Counted from the first letter of the stretch, positions 28,005 through 39,110 are shown. The stretch is 64,000 nt of DNA from Aquimonas sp. (GCA_022241605.1 JAKOMQ010000017.1:1-64000); one strand, 5' to 3'. Notes: generated by a model from the sequence alone, not told the origin. Numbers and translations are program-made.

Positions 28005-31000
28005 GACGTGCCTGCAGGATCTCGTGGACGTTGCGCATCAAATCGGCTTCCTGGTAAGGCTTGCCGAGGTAGCGGTCCACGCCAATCTCGAAAGCCCGCT
28101 GGCGATGTTTCTCACCGGTACGCGAGGTGATCATGATGATCGGCACCCCGCGGAGGCGAGCATCGTTGCGCATGTGGGTGGCGAGTTCGTAGCCGTCCAT
28201 TCGAGGCATTTCGATGTCCAGCAGCATGACGTCGGGAATGCGCTCCGCGAGCTTTTCGATAGCGTCCACGCCATCCTTCGCGGTGATGACTTCAAGGTTG
28301 TGCCGCTCGAGCACACGCCCGGTGACCTTGCGCATGGTGATGGAGTCATCCACCACCATGACCAACGGAACCGCCCGCTGGTCGGACGCGACCGGAGCCG
28401 GCAGCTGAGGCTCGATGGCAGCTGCGCGGCGCACCAGCGGCGCGACGTCCAGGATCACCACCACCCGACCATCGCCCATGATGGTGGCACCGAAGATACC
28501 GGGGATGGAGCTGACCTGAGGCCCGGTCGGCTTGACCACGATTTCGCGACTGCCAAGCACAGCGTCAACGCAGATCGCCGACCGCTGATCGCCCGAACGG
28601 GCAAGCAGCAAGGGCACCTGCAGGCTGTCCGAGGCCTTGGCCGCGGGCTGACCCAGCAGCAGGCCAAGGTCATGGATCGCGTAGTCCTCACCCGCATAGC
28701 TGAAGCTCGGTTGGCCGCTGGCCAGCTGAGCGTCGAGATCGGCTCGATCAATGCGCGAGACACCCTGCACCGATGTGATCGGAACCGCGTAGGAAATCTC
28801 GCCCTGCTTGACGAAGACCGCCTGGGTGACCGCCAGCGTGAAGGGCAGCCGGATCACGAACTCCGTACCGCGTCCGCGCTCGGACTCGATGTGCAGCGAG
28901 CCGCCAAGCTGGCGGATTTCACTGTAGACCACGTCCATGCCGACGCCACGGCCGGAGATCTTGCTGACTGTAGTCGCGGTGGAGAATCCACTCTCCAGGA
29001 TGAAACCGTAGAGATCCCGATCGCCCAGCTGGGCGTCGGGCTTCATCAGCCCCCGCTCGATAGCCTTGCGGCGGATGGCGTCGCGATCCAGCCCACGCCC
29101 GTCGTCGGCGACCCGGATCAAAACCTCCGAGGCCTCGCGCGCAACGCTGATCCGGATACTCCCTTCCTGCGATTTGCCGGCGGAGATGCGTTCTTCCGGA
29201 GTCTCCAGTCCGTGCGCTACCGCGTTGCGCAGCATGTGTTCAAGCGGCGCGGTCATGCGGTCCAGGACATTGCGGTCCATCTCGCCCTGCGCACCCTCGA
29301 CCTTCAGCTGTGCCTGCTTGCCAAGCTCGCCAGCGGTCTGACGCAGGATGCGCCGCAGCCGGGGAACCAGCGAGTCGAACGGCACCATGCGCGTACGCAT
29401 GAGGCCTTCCTGAAGATCGGAGCTGACGCGCGACTGCTGCAGCAGCAGCGTCTCGTACTGGCGGGTCAGATCCTCCAGGGTGGTCTGGAGATTGACGATG
29501 TCGGCCGCAGATTCCGAAAGCGCGCGGGAAAGCTGCTGCAAGGTCGAGAAGCGATCAAGCTCAAGCGGGTCGAACTGGGTGTCGCCCTCGTCCTGCTGAC
29601 GCTGGTAGCGCGAGAGGATCTGCGCCTCCGTTTCGATCTCCAGCTTGCGTAGCTGGTCGCGCAGTCGCGTGGTGGTCTGGTCCAGTTCGCCAAGGTTGCC
29701 GCGGAACGAGCCCAGCTGCTGTTCGAGTCGCGCGCGGTAGATCGCAACCTCGCCTGCGTAGTTGACCAGGCGATCGAGCAGGTCGGCTCGGATGCGGATC
29801 TGCTCCTGCGGAGCACGGACCTGGGTGTCCTCTTCGTCGAGTGCGGTCTCGGTGGGAATGAAGCGGATCGGCGGCGGTGCCTGCTTGGTCGGCGCCGGAT
29901 CCTGCGCCGGATCCACGGACGCATCCTGGCCCTTGTCCCGAGTCCCGGCATCGGCTTCGATGTCGGCCATCGACGCGACTTCAGCCACGCTGGGCAAGGC
30001 CTCGCCGCGGAGTAGCGCCTCGACACTCGCCAGCAAGTTCACCGGCATCCCGATCGCGCGGCGCTCGCCCACCCGCGAGATCATTCCATGCAGGCGATCG
30101 AAAGCGCGTTCAAGCACCTCCACGCCGGTCGACCCCAGGTCGCGGCTTCCTGCGGCGACCGCCTCCAACAAGGACTCGGTGGCATGAGCCAGGTCTCCGA
30201 TCGGCGCCAGCCCGGCCATGCGCGCGCCGCCCTTCAGGGTGTGCAGGTCACGCTGCAGGCCGACCACCAGTTCCGCATCCTGCGGCGACTCACGCAGCCG
30301 CACCATGAGCGAATCGCTGTGGTCGAGGATATCGACGCCCTCTTCCATGAACACGTCGAGCAGTTCGACGTCGACATCGGAAACATCCAGCGGCGCGTCC
30401 GGATCCACATCCGCCGGGATATCCAGCTGGGGCGTGGGCACCGCCACCGCCAATTCACCAACGGTAGGCTCGGCTGCAGCTGCCGCGGACAGCGCCGGTT
30501 CCAAGTCAGCATCGACGCCGACCAGGGCGTCGTCGTCTGCCGTCTCGGCGGCATGATCGAGCGCCGCTTCCTCGACGCGATCTTCGTCGGCTGCGGATGC
30601 CGCCAACGCATCGACCTGGTCGTCAAGCGCAATTGATCCGGGCGAGTCGGAGGGCTCCATCGCTTGGAGGCCAGAGTTGTCCTCGACCAGCGCGTCCGCG
30701 TCGTCGGAGCTTGCCGGCTCTACCTCGAATCCCTGCTCTTCAAGTGTCGGCTCAGGTGTGGCGAGCTCTGCCGGCATCGGCTCATCCGCTGCCAGGTCCA
30801 CGATCTCCGCGTCCTCGCCGGAGAGATGGGACGACGCATCCGCGTCCGTGCCCTCGACAACCGGCTGCAGCTGCGCGCCGTCCGCAGTGGTTTCGGCTTC
30901 GTCTGCGGTCGGGCTCTGCGTGCCGCCATCGAGCAAACGGGCGACATCAGCCGCTGCATCCAAAGCTTCGACGCCAGGTGCGGGGGTGCCGTCGGCCTCG

Positions 31001-34000
31001 GCGAGCAGCGACTCGATCAGCAGCGCGTCATCCATCGCCGCCCGTTCATCCTCAAGACGCACGGACTGCGTATCCGCCGGCGCATCGGCAAGCGCCCCTT
31101 CATCGGTGTTGAGGCTGCTCTGCGCCTCACTGCGAGCGCTCTCGCCGGCAACTTCTGCCTCGAAGCGCGCCAGCCAATCCTCAGCCTCGCTGGCATCGCC
31201 CAACTCATCGGCGGTGAGACCACTGGACACCGCCGGCAGCACCGGCGACTCCTCGGTCGAGGTCCAGTATGGTCCAGCCTGCGCCTCGGTCTCAGGGATC
31301 TCAAAAGCCGGATCCATCGCGTGATGCTCAAGATCCACGCTCTCGCCACCCTCGAACTCGCTTGCGAAGCTGACCTCACTGCCTTCGCCAATCGGCTCGA
31401 TGGCGGCAAACTCCGAGCTCAAGGCGTCCTCGAAGCGGGATGCACCCGCCAGGGCAAAGTCATCTGCGCTGACCGCCGGCTGCTCGCTGTCGGTCTGCCC
31501 GGCGTCCTGCGTATCGAGCGTGTTTGACGGCGCTTCAGGCCCGGTTGCCGCGATCTGCACGGTGGCTGCGCTGATCAGGGCGTCTTCGTCGATTTCGGTG
31601 GCCAACACCGGCGCCGTGGGCTCTGGCAGGGCATCACGCAAAGCGGTGACGCGGGCAGCGAGGCGCCCGAAACCGGGCGGCCGCGGCATCGGCTGGTCCA
31701 GCTCGAGCATGAGCGTGCGAAGGGCGGCGGCGGAATCACTGATCGCCTCAAGCCCGACGGCCGAGGGAGCGGCGCCCTGCGCCAGCAGACGCTTGATATA
31801 GCCCTCCAGGGGCCAGGCCAACTCGGTGCCGACTTCCACCTCGGTCATGGCGAACGCGCCGTTGATCGTATGCACCGCGCGCAGCAGAGGCTCCTGGACC
31901 TGTTGGGCACCGACCGCCGAATCGCGAACGTAGTCCTCGACCGTATCCAGATGACCTGCGACCTCGCCCTTCAGGATGTCGAAGAGGTCGGGGTCGATCA
32001 GCACAAGCTCCGGCAGGCCGTCCGGCTGCACGGCAGCCAGTGGCTCCAGCTCAAGCGCGGGCAGTTCGGACGCTTCGACGCCCTGCAGCTCGTCCGCCGC
32101 GCCATCCGTTTGGCCAACGGCATCCGCGCTGCTGCTGTCGAATGCGACTTCATCCAGCTCGAAAGCAGAAAGATCCAGCGACTCGGGCAGCGCATCCTGC
32201 TCCACTTCGCGTGCGGCCAGCTCGATCGACGGCCGGTCGTCAGTCTCGGCGAGGTCCAATTCATCCAGCTCGAACGCAGGCTGCGCGGGCTCAGCCGGAG
32301 ATTCGCTCTCCTCGCGCTCTGCAGCGAGCGGCATTGGCTCGATATCAGTGACATCCACACCCGGCAGCTCAAACGTCAGGCTGGCGCCATCCAGGGCGTC
32401 AGCCTCGGCATCGGCGCTCTCGCCCTCTTCGGAATCGGAAGCCGTAGTGGCCGCCTGCGCTGCGAGGAAATCATCAACGCTTGCGATCTGTTCAATGGAA
32501 GGCTCGAAGGCCTCGTCGGATTCCTCGTCGGCCCCAGCGTTCGGCAGATCGATCGAGGAAACAGCAGCTTCTGGCGCAGGCTCCAGAGCCGGTTCGGCAG
32601 GCGGCTGGTAGAGCTGGACATGGCCCGCAGCGAGGGCCTCCGCGGTTTCCTGCAGGCCCGCAAGGTCCGCATAGTGGCCGCTCTCGCCCTTGAGGGCAGC
32701 CAGCAGGCTCGGCAACGCATCGCGCGCACGGCCGACCAGATCCACGATCTCGCCGCGCGGCGGGATGCTGTTGCCCAGCACCCTGTTGAGCATGCTTTCG
32801 ATTTTCCAGGCGAACTCGCCAAGAACAAGCGCGCCAACCAGGCGGCCGCTGCCTTTCAGCGTGTGGAAAACGCGGCGGATCGGCTTCAGCAGCTCGAGGT
32901 CTTCCGGCGATGCCGCCCAGATCGGCAGCAGCTGGCGAAGGTTGTCGATCTCTTCCTGCACTTCCTCGACGAAAACTTCCCGGATTTCCTCGTCGATCTC
33001 TTCGCCGCCAATGGCGAAGCCCTGCAGCTGCACACCGAGGGCGGGAGGTGCGGTACGCGCGGTCTCGGCGGGCTTGAAGCCGGCCAGGTCCTGAGGAGCT
33101 CCGCCAGGCTGGACCGGGGCGGACTCGCCGGATCCGACGATCAAGTCTTCCAAGCCGTCACCGGGAGCAACCTCCACCGCACCGAGATCGGTGAGTGATG
33201 GCACTTCGGGCCGGGTGGGCACGTCGGCATCGAGCTGGAGGCCCGAGTCGGTCCGCGCCGACAGCTCGCGCTCCTGAGCCGATCCAGCCACTGCAGGCGC
33301 CAGCGGACCATCCGTCTGACCAACCGGAATGTCTGCTTCGATCGGCGCGAGCGCGTGATCGGGAACCGGCCAGTAGCCGAGAGAGGCCAGGCGCTCGCGC
33401 GCCAGCTCCAGGATCTTGCCTCGATCGGCGCGCTGATCGCGCAGGGCTTCGATGAAATACTCAATGCTGGCGAGTGCATCCGCCAAGAGGTCCATCTGCT
33501 CGGCGTTGGGCACCCGGCGATGCTGCACCAGCTCGACCGCCGTGAACTGGCTGGTGCCTTCCAGGAGTTCGGCCGCCAGCGGGATGTCGAGCATGCGCAT
33601 GCCGCCGGTGACCTCGCCCAGCAGGCGCGGCACGTCCTGCAGCTGGGCGTGATCCCAATTGCTTTCGATGAAGGCAACGAAACACTGTTTGGCCTGGGCG
33701 AAATTCGACTGCGCCTCCTTGACCAGCGCCTCGAGAACCCTGCGGGCCTCCGCACGCGGTAGCGTCTCGTCACCGATGGCCGCCGCGGTGGGCGCGCCAA
33801 TCTGCTGCACCTGGTCGTCGAGCGTCGCCTCCACGTATAGCAGGGCGCCAGCGATGTCGAGCAGGGTCGATTCATCGGCCAAACGTTGACCCTGCGCAAC
33901 CAGCGCGACGATGTCACGCTGTTCCATGACCACCCGCCGCGGCACGCCCAAGCCGAGCATGCCAAGCGTGTCGCCTACACGGTCCAGCACGTCGACCTGC

Positions 34001-35058
34001 CCGGACAGTTCTGCAGGCTGCGCGTCGGCTTTTCTCAGATAGAGATCCAGCGCGTCCTTGACCCGAAGAAGGTCCTCGCGTATCGCGCCTGCCACGGTGT
34101 CGAGCAGGGCGCGGTTGTGCCCGCTGATGCCCTTCACCGCCTCGGCGAGCTCGTCCTGGGTGGGCACGAACTGCTCCAGCCTGAACGCATCCCGCACTTC
34201 GGCCAGACGCGTGCTGTTCGAGCGACCGTGCGCAACGAAATACAGGAGGTTTCGAGTCAGCTCGCGCGGGGGATCGACCCGGAATCCGGCGTCGCCCGCA
34301 TCGGCAAGGTGCTTGATCTCGCGCTCGACTCGACCCACCGTCTGCTTGAGCTGCTGGCTGGGCTCGATTTCACCGGACCGCACGCCAAACAGCACGGCTC
34401 CGGCTACCCAGAACAGGCGACGGCCCTCTTCCTGCGAGACCATCGAGACCAGCCGGTCGCAGACATCAATCATGCGCCCGAGGTTGGCGTCGGCATCAAC
34501 TCCCTTGAACCAGCGCAGCAAGGCCATCTGGAACTGCGTACGCAGGGCCGCACCCTGCTGCCGAAGCTCGAGATCGGGGACCGGCTGCGCAGGGCCCAAA
34601 GCTGAAGCTGGGAGCGGCTGGGAGAGGTCAGGCGCAAACAGCGCGCTCTCCGGAAGGCCTTTTTCGCCGCGTGCCGCGCGCAAATCGTTGAGCAGCGGCA
34701 GCAGAACGATCGGGATATCTTTGTGCCCGCTCTGCAGGCGCTCAAGGTAGTCCGGCAACTGCACGATGCCGCGCATCAAGACCTCATAGGCCTTGTCCAG
34801 CGCTTCCACCTCGCGATTTTGCAGGGCGCTAGCCAGCTGCTCCATCTCCTCGGTGACCATCGCGGCGCCATAGAGCTCGACCATGCGCAAGGTCCCCTGC
34901 ACCTGGTGCAGGTAGGTCGCGCAGAAGCGCATCTGGGAGGCGTCATCGGGATCCTCAACGAAAGCCTCAAGTGCAAGCCTTGCCTGCTTGAGAGTCTCGT
35001 CGAGCTCGCCCTTTACCCAGGTGAGCGTGGTGAAATCGATATCGTCTTGCAGCCTCAT
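27988..35058 (-). CDS. pilL: Hybrid chemosensory histidine kinase PilL/ChpA, multi-Hpt
   Basis: This is the central CheA-like kinase of the twitching-motility system, 2356 residues. I can see five Hpt-like modules: near residue 53 (HQVQGTLRM), one without the His near 480 (GEVTGGMRM), near 730 (HTLKGSGRL), near 1060 (HTINGAF) and near 1604 (HTLKGGARM). They are separated by long acidic Ala/Glu linkers. A dimerisation and ATPase domain (NAVAHGLETPEER near 1945, DDGRGLD, GRGVGMDVV), a CheW-like domain, and a receiver with Asp in LLDIEMPRMDG near 2277 follow. The ATG at 35058 is chosen over a GTG three codons upstream because MRLQDDIDFTTL is the usual N terminus as I recall it. It phosphorylates PilG and PilH in known systems. 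Confidence 0.93.
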   Translation of the reverse strand: MRLQDDIDFTTLTWVKGELDETLKQARLALEAFVEDPDDASQMRFCATYLHQVQGTLRMVELYGAAMVTEEMEQLASALQNREVEALDKAYEVLMRGIVQLPDYLERLQSGHKDIPIVLLPLLNDLRAARGEKGLPESALFAPDLSQPLPASALGPAQPVPDLELRQQGAALRTQFQMALLRWFKGVDADANLGRMIDVCDRLVSMVSQEEGRRLFWVAGAVLFGVRSGEIEPSQQLKQTVGRVEREIKHLADAGDAGFRVDPPRELTRNLLYFVAHGRSNSTRLAEVRDAFRLEQFVPTQDELAEAVKGISGHNRALLDTVAGAIREDLLRVKDALDLYLRKADAQPAELSGQVDVLDRVGDTLGMLGLGVPRRVVMEQRDIVALVAQGQRLADESTLLDIAGALLYVEATLDDQVQQIGAPTAAAIGDETLPRAEARRVLEALVKEAQSNFAQAKQCFVAFIESNWDHAQLQDVPRLLGEVTGGMRMLDIPLAAELLEGTSQFTAVELVQHRRVPNAEQMDLLADALASIEYFIEALRDQRADRGKILELARERLASLGYWPVPDHALAPIEADIPVGQTDGPLAPAVAGSAQERELSARTDSGLQLDADVPTRPEVPSLTDLGAVEVAPGDGLEDLIVGSGESAPVQPGGAPQDLAGFKPAETARTAPPALGVQLQGFAIGGEEIDEEIREVFVEEVQEEIDNLRQLLPIWAASPEDLELLKPIRRVFHTLKGSGRLVGALVLGEFAWKIESMLNRVLGNSIPPRGEIVDLVGRARDALPSLLAALKGESGHYADLAGLQETAEALAAGHVQLYQPPAEPALEPAPEAAVSSIDLPNAGADEESDEAFEPSIEQIASVDDFLAAQAATTASDSEEGESADAEADALDGASLTFELPGVDVTDIEPMPLAAEREESESPAEPAQPAFELDELDLAETDDRPSIELAAREVEQDALPESLDLSAFELDEVAFDSSSADAVGQTDGAADELQGVEASELPALELEPLAAVQPDGLPELVLIDPDLFDILKGEVAGHLDTVEDYVRDSAVGAQQVQEPLLRAVHTINGAFAMTEVEVGTELAWPLEGYIKRLLAQGAAPSAVGLEAISDSAAALRTLMLELDQPMPRPPGFGRLAARVTALRDALPEPTAPVLATEIDEDALISAATVQIAATGPEAPSNTLDTQDAGQTDSEQPAVSADDFALAGASRFEDALSSEFAAIEPIGEGSEVSFASEFEGGESVDLEHHAMDPAFEIPETEAQAGPYWTSTEESPVLPAVSSGLTADELGDASEAEDWLARFEAEVAGESARSEAQSSLNTDEGALADAPADTQSVRLEDERAAMDDALLIESLLAEADGTPAPGVEALDAAADVARLLDGGTQSPTADEAETTADGAQLQPVVEGTDADASSHLSGEDAEIVDLAADEPMPAELATPEPTLEEQGFEVEPASSDDADALVEDNSGLQAMEPSDSPGSIALDDQVDALAASAADEDRVEEAALDHAAETADDDALVGVDADLEPALSAAAAAEPTVGELAVAVPTPQLDIPADVDPDAPLDVSDVDVELLDVFMEEGVDILDHSDSLMVRLRESPQDAELVVGLQRDLHTLKGGARMAGLAPIGDLAHATESLLEAVAAGSRDLGSTGVEVLERAFDRLHGMISRVGERRAIGMPVNLLASVEALLRGEALPSVAEVASMADIEADAGTRDKGQDASVDPAQDPAPTKQAPPPIRFIPTETALDEEDTQVRAPQEQIRIRADLLDRLVNYAGEVAIYRARLEQQLGSFRGNLGELDQTTTRLRDQLRKLEIETEAQILSRYQRQQDEGDTQFDPLELDRFSTLQQLSRALSESAADIVNLQTTLEDLTRQYETLLLQQSRVSSDLQEGLMRTRMVPFDSLVPRLRRILRQTAGELGKQAQLKVEGAQGEMDRNVLDRMTAPLEHMLRNAVAHGLETPEERISAGKSQEGSIRISVAREASEVLIRVADDGRGLDRDAIRRKAIERGLMKPDAQLGDRDLYGFILESGFSTATTVSKISGRGVGMDVVYSEIRQLGGSLHIESERGRGTEFVIRLPFTLAVTQAVFVKQGEISYAVPITSVQGVSRIDRADLDAQLASGQPSFSYAGEDYAIHDLGLLLGQPAAKASDSLQVPLLLARSGDQRSAICVDAVLGSREIVVKPTGPQVSSIPGIFGATIMGDGRVVVILDVAPLVRRAAAIEPQLPAPVASDQRAVPLVMVVDDSITMRKVTGRVLERHNLEVITAKDGVDAIEKLAERIPDVMLLDIEMPRMDGYELATHMRNDARLRGVPIIMITSRTGEKHRQRAFEIGVDRYLGKPYQEADLMRNVHEILQARRERGH

Positions 35059-35070
35059 GCCGGGCACTCG

Positions 35071-35943
35071 TTACGGGTTGCGCAGGAACGCCAGCGTCTG
35101 GCGTCCACTGGTGCGGGTGAGCTGCGGATGGCTCCATTGCGTGGTCTCGCCGGCGCCAAGCACCAACAGGCCACGCGGCCGCAGCAGGCGGGCAAGCCCG
35201 TCCAAAAGCTCGCCACGCCGCTCGCGGGCGAAATAAATCAGGACGTTCTGGCAGTAGATCAGGTCCAACTGCCGAAGCGGCGCCCTTGACGCATGCAATA
35301 GGTTGACGCACGCAAAGCCGATTCGACGCCGCAGACGCTCGCAGATGCGGAACGCGCCATCAGCGTCGATATCGAGGGCATCCGCCCGGTACTGCTGTGG
35401 GATCTCACTCAAGCGATGCGCGGGGTACGCGCCTTGTCTGGCGACCGCCAGCGCAGGCTGGCTGACATCCGTCGCGGTGATGCCGAAACGCCGCGGCGCA
35501 TCGACGCCGCAGAGTGCCTCATCAAGGACCATGGCCAAGGTGTAGGCCTCCTCGCCGGTCGAACAACCGACCGAAAGCGCATGCAGTGACTGCTCGTCCG
35601 GCGCATGCCGCGACCACTCGGGAAGCCACTGGTCCCGGATCAACGAAAGCGAAGGCTGGTGGCGGAAAAAGCGTGTCTCGTGAACCGTGAGGTGATCCAC
35701 GAGGGCAGCCCACTCCATCGGCCCACGCGCCCCGTCCAGCAGCTCGTCGTAATAGCTGTGGTAGTCCGTGTATCCAGCCTCGCGCATGCGCCGACGAAGA
35801 CCCGTCACCAGGAAGGGCTTGCGCTCCGGCGGAACGGTAACTCCGGTGCGCGTCTCCAGCAGACGCGCCCAGCGCTGGAACTCGGCATCGTCCATCCTGC
35901 CGGGTTCCAGCGACTGAAGGAGCGGGCCCAGGGCCATCGACAT
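35071..35943 (-). CDS. pilK: CheR-like receptor methyltransferase PilK
   Basis: PilK is an S-adenosylmethionine-dependent glutamate O-methyltransferase for the PilJ receptor. The N-terminal helical domain contains HLTVHETRFFRHQPSL, and the SAM site reads LSVGCSTGEEAYTLAMVL. ATDVSQPALAVARQGAYP and DLIYCQNVLIYF complete the CheR signature. It has 290 residues. It sits between pilJ and pilL as in other Chp clusters; the pilL start lies 12 nt beyond its stop. Confidence 0.92.
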   Translation of the reverse strand: MSMALGPLLQSLEPGRMDDAEFQRWARLLETRTGVTVPPERKPFLVTGLRRRMREAGYTDYHSYYDELLDGARGPMEWAALVDHLTVHETRFFRHQPSLSLIRDQWLPEWSRHAPDEQSLHALSVGCSTGEEAYTLAMVLDEALCGVDAPRRFGITATDVSQPALAVARQGAYPAHRLSEIPQQYRADALDIDADGAFRICERLRRRIGFACVNLLHASRAPLRQLDLIYCQNVLIYFARERRGELLDGLARLLRPRGLLVLGAGETTQWSHPQLTRTSGRQTLAFLRNP

Positions 35944-35984
35944 GCTTCCGGATTCCTCTAGGTACTAGGGCGATCGTGCCGGGC

Positions 35985-38030
35985 TCAGCCCGGCAGCTTG
36001 AAGTCCGCTACCGAGCGGCGCAGGTCCGCCGCCAGCTGGGCAAGGTTGCCGATCGACTCGGCCGTCTGGCTGGCGCCCATCGAGGTCTGGGTGGTGATTT
36101 CCTGGATGACGTTCATCGTCGCCGAGATATTGGTTGCAGCAGCAGACTGCTGGCGAGCCGCCTCGGAGATGTTCTGGATGAGGTCCGCCAGATCGTTCGA
36201 GACCTTCTCGATCTCGCCCAGGGCGAGGCCGGCATCCTCGGCCAATCGTGCACCGGCGACCACCTCGGCGGTGGTTTGCTCCATCGAGCTGACCGCTTCG
36301 TTGGTATCGGCCTGAATGGTCTGGACCAGAGTCTCGATGCGCTTGGTCGCGGCCGATGCGCGCTCCGCGAGTCGCTGCACTTCGTCGGCCACGACCGCGA
36401 ATCCACGGCCTGCCTCACCGGCCGAGGCCGCCTGAATCGCGGCGTTCAGCGCCAGAATGTTGGTCTGCTCAGAGATGTCGTTGATCAGTTCGACGATCGA
36501 GCCGATTTCCTGCGAGGACTCACCCAGTCGCTTGATTCGCTTGGACGTTTCCTGGATCTGATCGCGGATGGAATCCATGCCCTGAATGGTCTGGCGCACC
36601 ACTTCGGCGCCCTTGGCGGCGATCTGCACTGAGCGCTGCGCAACGTCCGCCGACTCGGCGGAGTTCTTCGAGACCTCGTCGATCGAGACCGCGATCTCGT
36701 TGATCGCGGCGGAAGCAGAGGTGATCTGCTGCGCCTGGTGCTCGGCGGCCTCCGCCAGATGCATGGCGGTAGCCTGGGTTTCCTGAGCAGCGGCGGCCAC
36801 CTGCACTGCAGTCTCGTTGATCGTGGTCACCAGCGAGCGCAGGGCTTCGACCGCAAAGTTGATCGAGTCCGCGATGGCGCCGGTGATGTCCTCGGTGACT
36901 GTCGCGCGGACGGTCAGATCGCCTTCCGCGAGCGAACCCATCTCGTCCAGCAAGCGAAGGATCGCCTCCTGGTTACGCTGGTTGAGCTCCTGGGTGACCG
37001 AGAAGCGGCGGGTCTGATCCCGGTAGATGGTGAGCAGCAGGCCGAGCAGGCCGAGCACCGCGAGGATACCCGCCACCAAACCGATCAGCAGGCTGGGGAA
37101 GACGCGCTGCGACGGCATCTGACGCAGGGCCGAGCCCAGCTTGCGGGCTTCTTCGAGCAGCTCTTCCGAATCGCGGAAAATCGCGTCGGACGACTCCTTG
37201 ACTTCCTGCAGCTCGGTAGCGGAGCCGAGGATGAATTCGGCGTCCTCGCGCACGGCGGTGAATTCCTCGACCGCGCGGGTCAATGCAGTGCGTCCTGCCG
37301 CGGACTCGATCCGGCGGACGCCCAGCTCGGCGCTGCCGACCTCAAGGCCGGTCAGTACGTTGCCGAAAAGCGCGTAGTCCCGCGAGAAGCGGTCCGCTGC
37401 CGACGCTGCGGCCACGCCGCCCTGCAGGATCTGGGTGACGTAGCGCAGCATCCGGTCGGCCAGCACGATCTGCCGGTTGGCGATGGTCACCTGCTGGGAC
37501 GTGACGTTGGTTTCCTGCATCGCGCGTACGACCTCGTCCATCTGCGCCTGCAGCCTCGGCACGCTGGCCGAGAAGGCGCTGGCCGAGTCACCGAGATTCA
37601 ACACGAGTTCCTGGCGTTCGATGATGCGCGCCGTATTCGCGCTGACCGGCGTCCATTTCGCCTGCAGATCGGCCAGCTGGGGCCCTACGCTGACCCCGCC
37701 CAATGCCTGGCTGAATGCGGGCAGGCCCGAAGCCGTGTCGCCCTGGCCGAGCCGTTCGAGACTGCGCTGGATGGCGATGCGGGTCGCCGCCAGCTGGTCG
37801 AACGACTCGAGGCCGCCGGCGGCAGCTTCCTGCGCGAACTTCGAGATTCGCTGCGACTGCACCTGGATGTCGGCGACGATGTCCCGGGCTTCGGCCTCCT
37901 GCTGCGCATAGCGCGCAGACAAATAGAAGTTGAGTCCGAGCAGCACGATGGCCACCGTCAACAAACCGATCCAGAAATTCAACGCGCCGCGTCGTTCTTT
38001 GCCACCGACCGCGCCCATGCTCGTGCTCAT
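35985..38030 (-). CDS. pilJ: Methyl-accepting chemotaxis protein PilJ
   Basis: PilJ is the inner-membrane receptor feeding PilL. It has a first membrane segment (about 17-37, [19 protein letters not shown]), a periplasmic helical sensor region, a second membrane segment (about 318-342) and a long cytoplasmic coiled coil. The hairpin tip ([38 protein letters not shown]) is highly conserved. It has 681 residues. The start ATG at 38030 has an AGGA site; an upstream in-frame start would add a hydrophilic tail before the signal anchor. Confidence 0.95.
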   Translation of the reverse strand: MSTSMGAVGGKERRGALNFWIGLLTVAIVLLGLNFYLSARYAQQEAEARDIVADIQVQSQRISKFAQEAAAGGLESFDQLAATRIAIQRSLERLGQGDTASGLPAFSQALGGVSVGPQLADLQAKWTPVSANTARIIERQELVLNLGDSASAFSASVPRLQAQMDEVVRAMQETNVTSQQVTIANRQIVLADRMLRYVTQILQGGVAAASAADRFSRDYALFGNVLTGLEVGSAELGVRRIESAAGRTALTRAVEEFTAVREDAEFILGSATELQEVKESSDAIFRDSEELLEEARKLGSALRQMPSQRVFPSLLIGLVAGILAVLGLLGLLLTIYRDQTRRFSVTQELNQRNQEAILRLLDEMGSLAEGDLTVRATVTEDITGAIADSINFAVEALRSLVTTINETAVQVAAAAQETQATAMHLAEAAEHQAQQITSASAAINEIAVSIDEVSKNSAESADVAQRSVQIAAKGAEVVRQTIQGMDSIRDQIQETSKRIKRLGESSQEIGSIVELINDISEQTNILALNAAIQAASAGEAGRGFAVVADEVQRLAERASAATKRIETLVQTIQADTNEAVSSMEQTTAEVVAGARLAEDAGLALGEIEKVSNDLADLIQNISEAARQQSAAATNISATMNVIQEITTQTSMGASQTAESIGNLAQLAADLRRSVADFKLPG

Positions 38031-38190
38031 ATGGTCCTCGCCCCGGAAACCGGACCCGCCAGCACGTTCCTCGTTCTGACGGGCCAAAATCCTCGGTCGG
38101 CTGGGCCGACCCTGGAATCATGTCCGCAGCGGCAATTCGCCCCGGACAGCCGCCGCGCCTCCCTGCGCGGCACCAAATTTCACTGGAGCA

Positions 38191-38733
38191 TCAGGCGACC
38201 GCGGCCTGCCTGAACTCCGTGGTGCGGACCAGCCGCGCCAGATCGAACACTTCCCACACGCTATCGCCCAGACGATATCCGTCTGTGATGAAGGCCGCAT
38301 ATCGGCCCTCGGGGGCGGGATCAAGCGCGATCCGCTGCGAATCCGTGAAGCTGCGCTGCCCGAAAAGCTCGTCGATCAGCACAGCGACGTTGCCACCCGG
38401 CTGCTTCACCACCAGCGCGCGCGTGGTCTCATGCACGACAGTCCGCTCACCGTCGAGGAACTGTTTGAGATCGACCACTGGGAGCAGGGTGCCGCGGACG
38501 TTCGAGACGCCCAGAAGCCAGCCCTGCGACCCGGGTACGGCGGTTGGCTGCGGGAGCGTCAAGAGCTCGGCGATGTCGCCGATCGCCGAAGCCATCACGT
38601 GCTGGCCGATGCGATAGCCGATACCGCGCCACAGGCCCGGGGCATCGATCTGCTCCGGCACGCCCGCGACGTGGCTCAGGCTGCGCCGCTCGTAATCCGC
38701 GAGCACCGAGAAAGGATCGAAACGAGCGGTCAT
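38191..38733 (-). CDS. pilI: CheW-like adaptor PilI
   Basis: This CheW-family coupling protein is 180 residues long and bridges PilJ and PilL. The barrel strands IGDIAELLTLPQPTAVPGSQGWLLGVSNVRGTLLPVVDLKQFL, LVVKQPGGNVAVLIDELFGQRSF and WEVFDLARLVRTTEF are recognisable. It follows pilH by 8 nt, so the two are co-transcribed. About 160 nt separate it from pilJ. Confidence 0.9.
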   Translation of the reverse strand: MTARFDPFSVLADYERRSLSHVAGVPEQIDAPGLWRGIGYRIGQHVMASAIGDIAELLTLPQPTAVPGSQGWLLGVSNVRGTLLPVVDLKQFLDGERTVVHETTRALVVKQPGGNVAVLIDELFGQRSFTDSQRIALDPAPEGRYAAFITDGYRLGDSVWEVFDLARLVRTTEFRQAAVA

Positions 38734-38741
38734 CGTGTCCC

Positions 38742-39110
38742 TCAGCCTCCGGCGATCAGGGTGTTGATGCGGCGGACCAGATCCGCCTCGGCAGGCGGTT
38801 TGACCACGTAATCCTTGGCGCCCTGACGCAGGCCCCATACGCGGTCGGTCTCCATGCCCTTGGTGCTGACGATGATGATCGGGATGTGCTGGGTCCTGTC
38901 CCCGCGCGACAGCGCCCGGGTGGCCTGGAACCCATTCATCCCGGGCAGAATCACGTCCATCAGGATGAGGTCCGGCTGCTCGCGCTCGGCCATGGCAACA
39001 CCGTCCTCGGCAGTGCCAGCGGTCAACACCTCATGGCTGTTGCGCTCCAGCATCAGGCTGAACACGCGGGTATCCGTGGGTGAGTCGTCGATGATGAGAA
39101 TTCGTGCCAT
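38742..39110 (-). CDS. pilH: Response regulator PilH (stand-alone receiver)
   Basis: This is a single-domain CheY-like receiver of 122 residues. It has the acidic pocket (LIIDDSPTD), the phosphoacceptor Asp in DLILMDVILPGMNG, the Thr/Ser switch (IIIVSTKG) and the Lys (DYVVKP). In P. aeruginosa PilH acts with PilG on pilus retraction and extension balance. There is no output domain. The start is MARILIIDDS at 39110, 40 nt after the pilG stop. Confidence 0.92.
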   Translation of the reverse strand: MARILIIDDSPTDTRVFSLMLERNSHEVLTAGTAEDGVAMAEREQPDLILMDVILPGMNGFQATRALSRGDRTQHIPIIIVSTKGMETDRVWGLRQGAKDYVVKPPAEADLVRRINTLIAGG

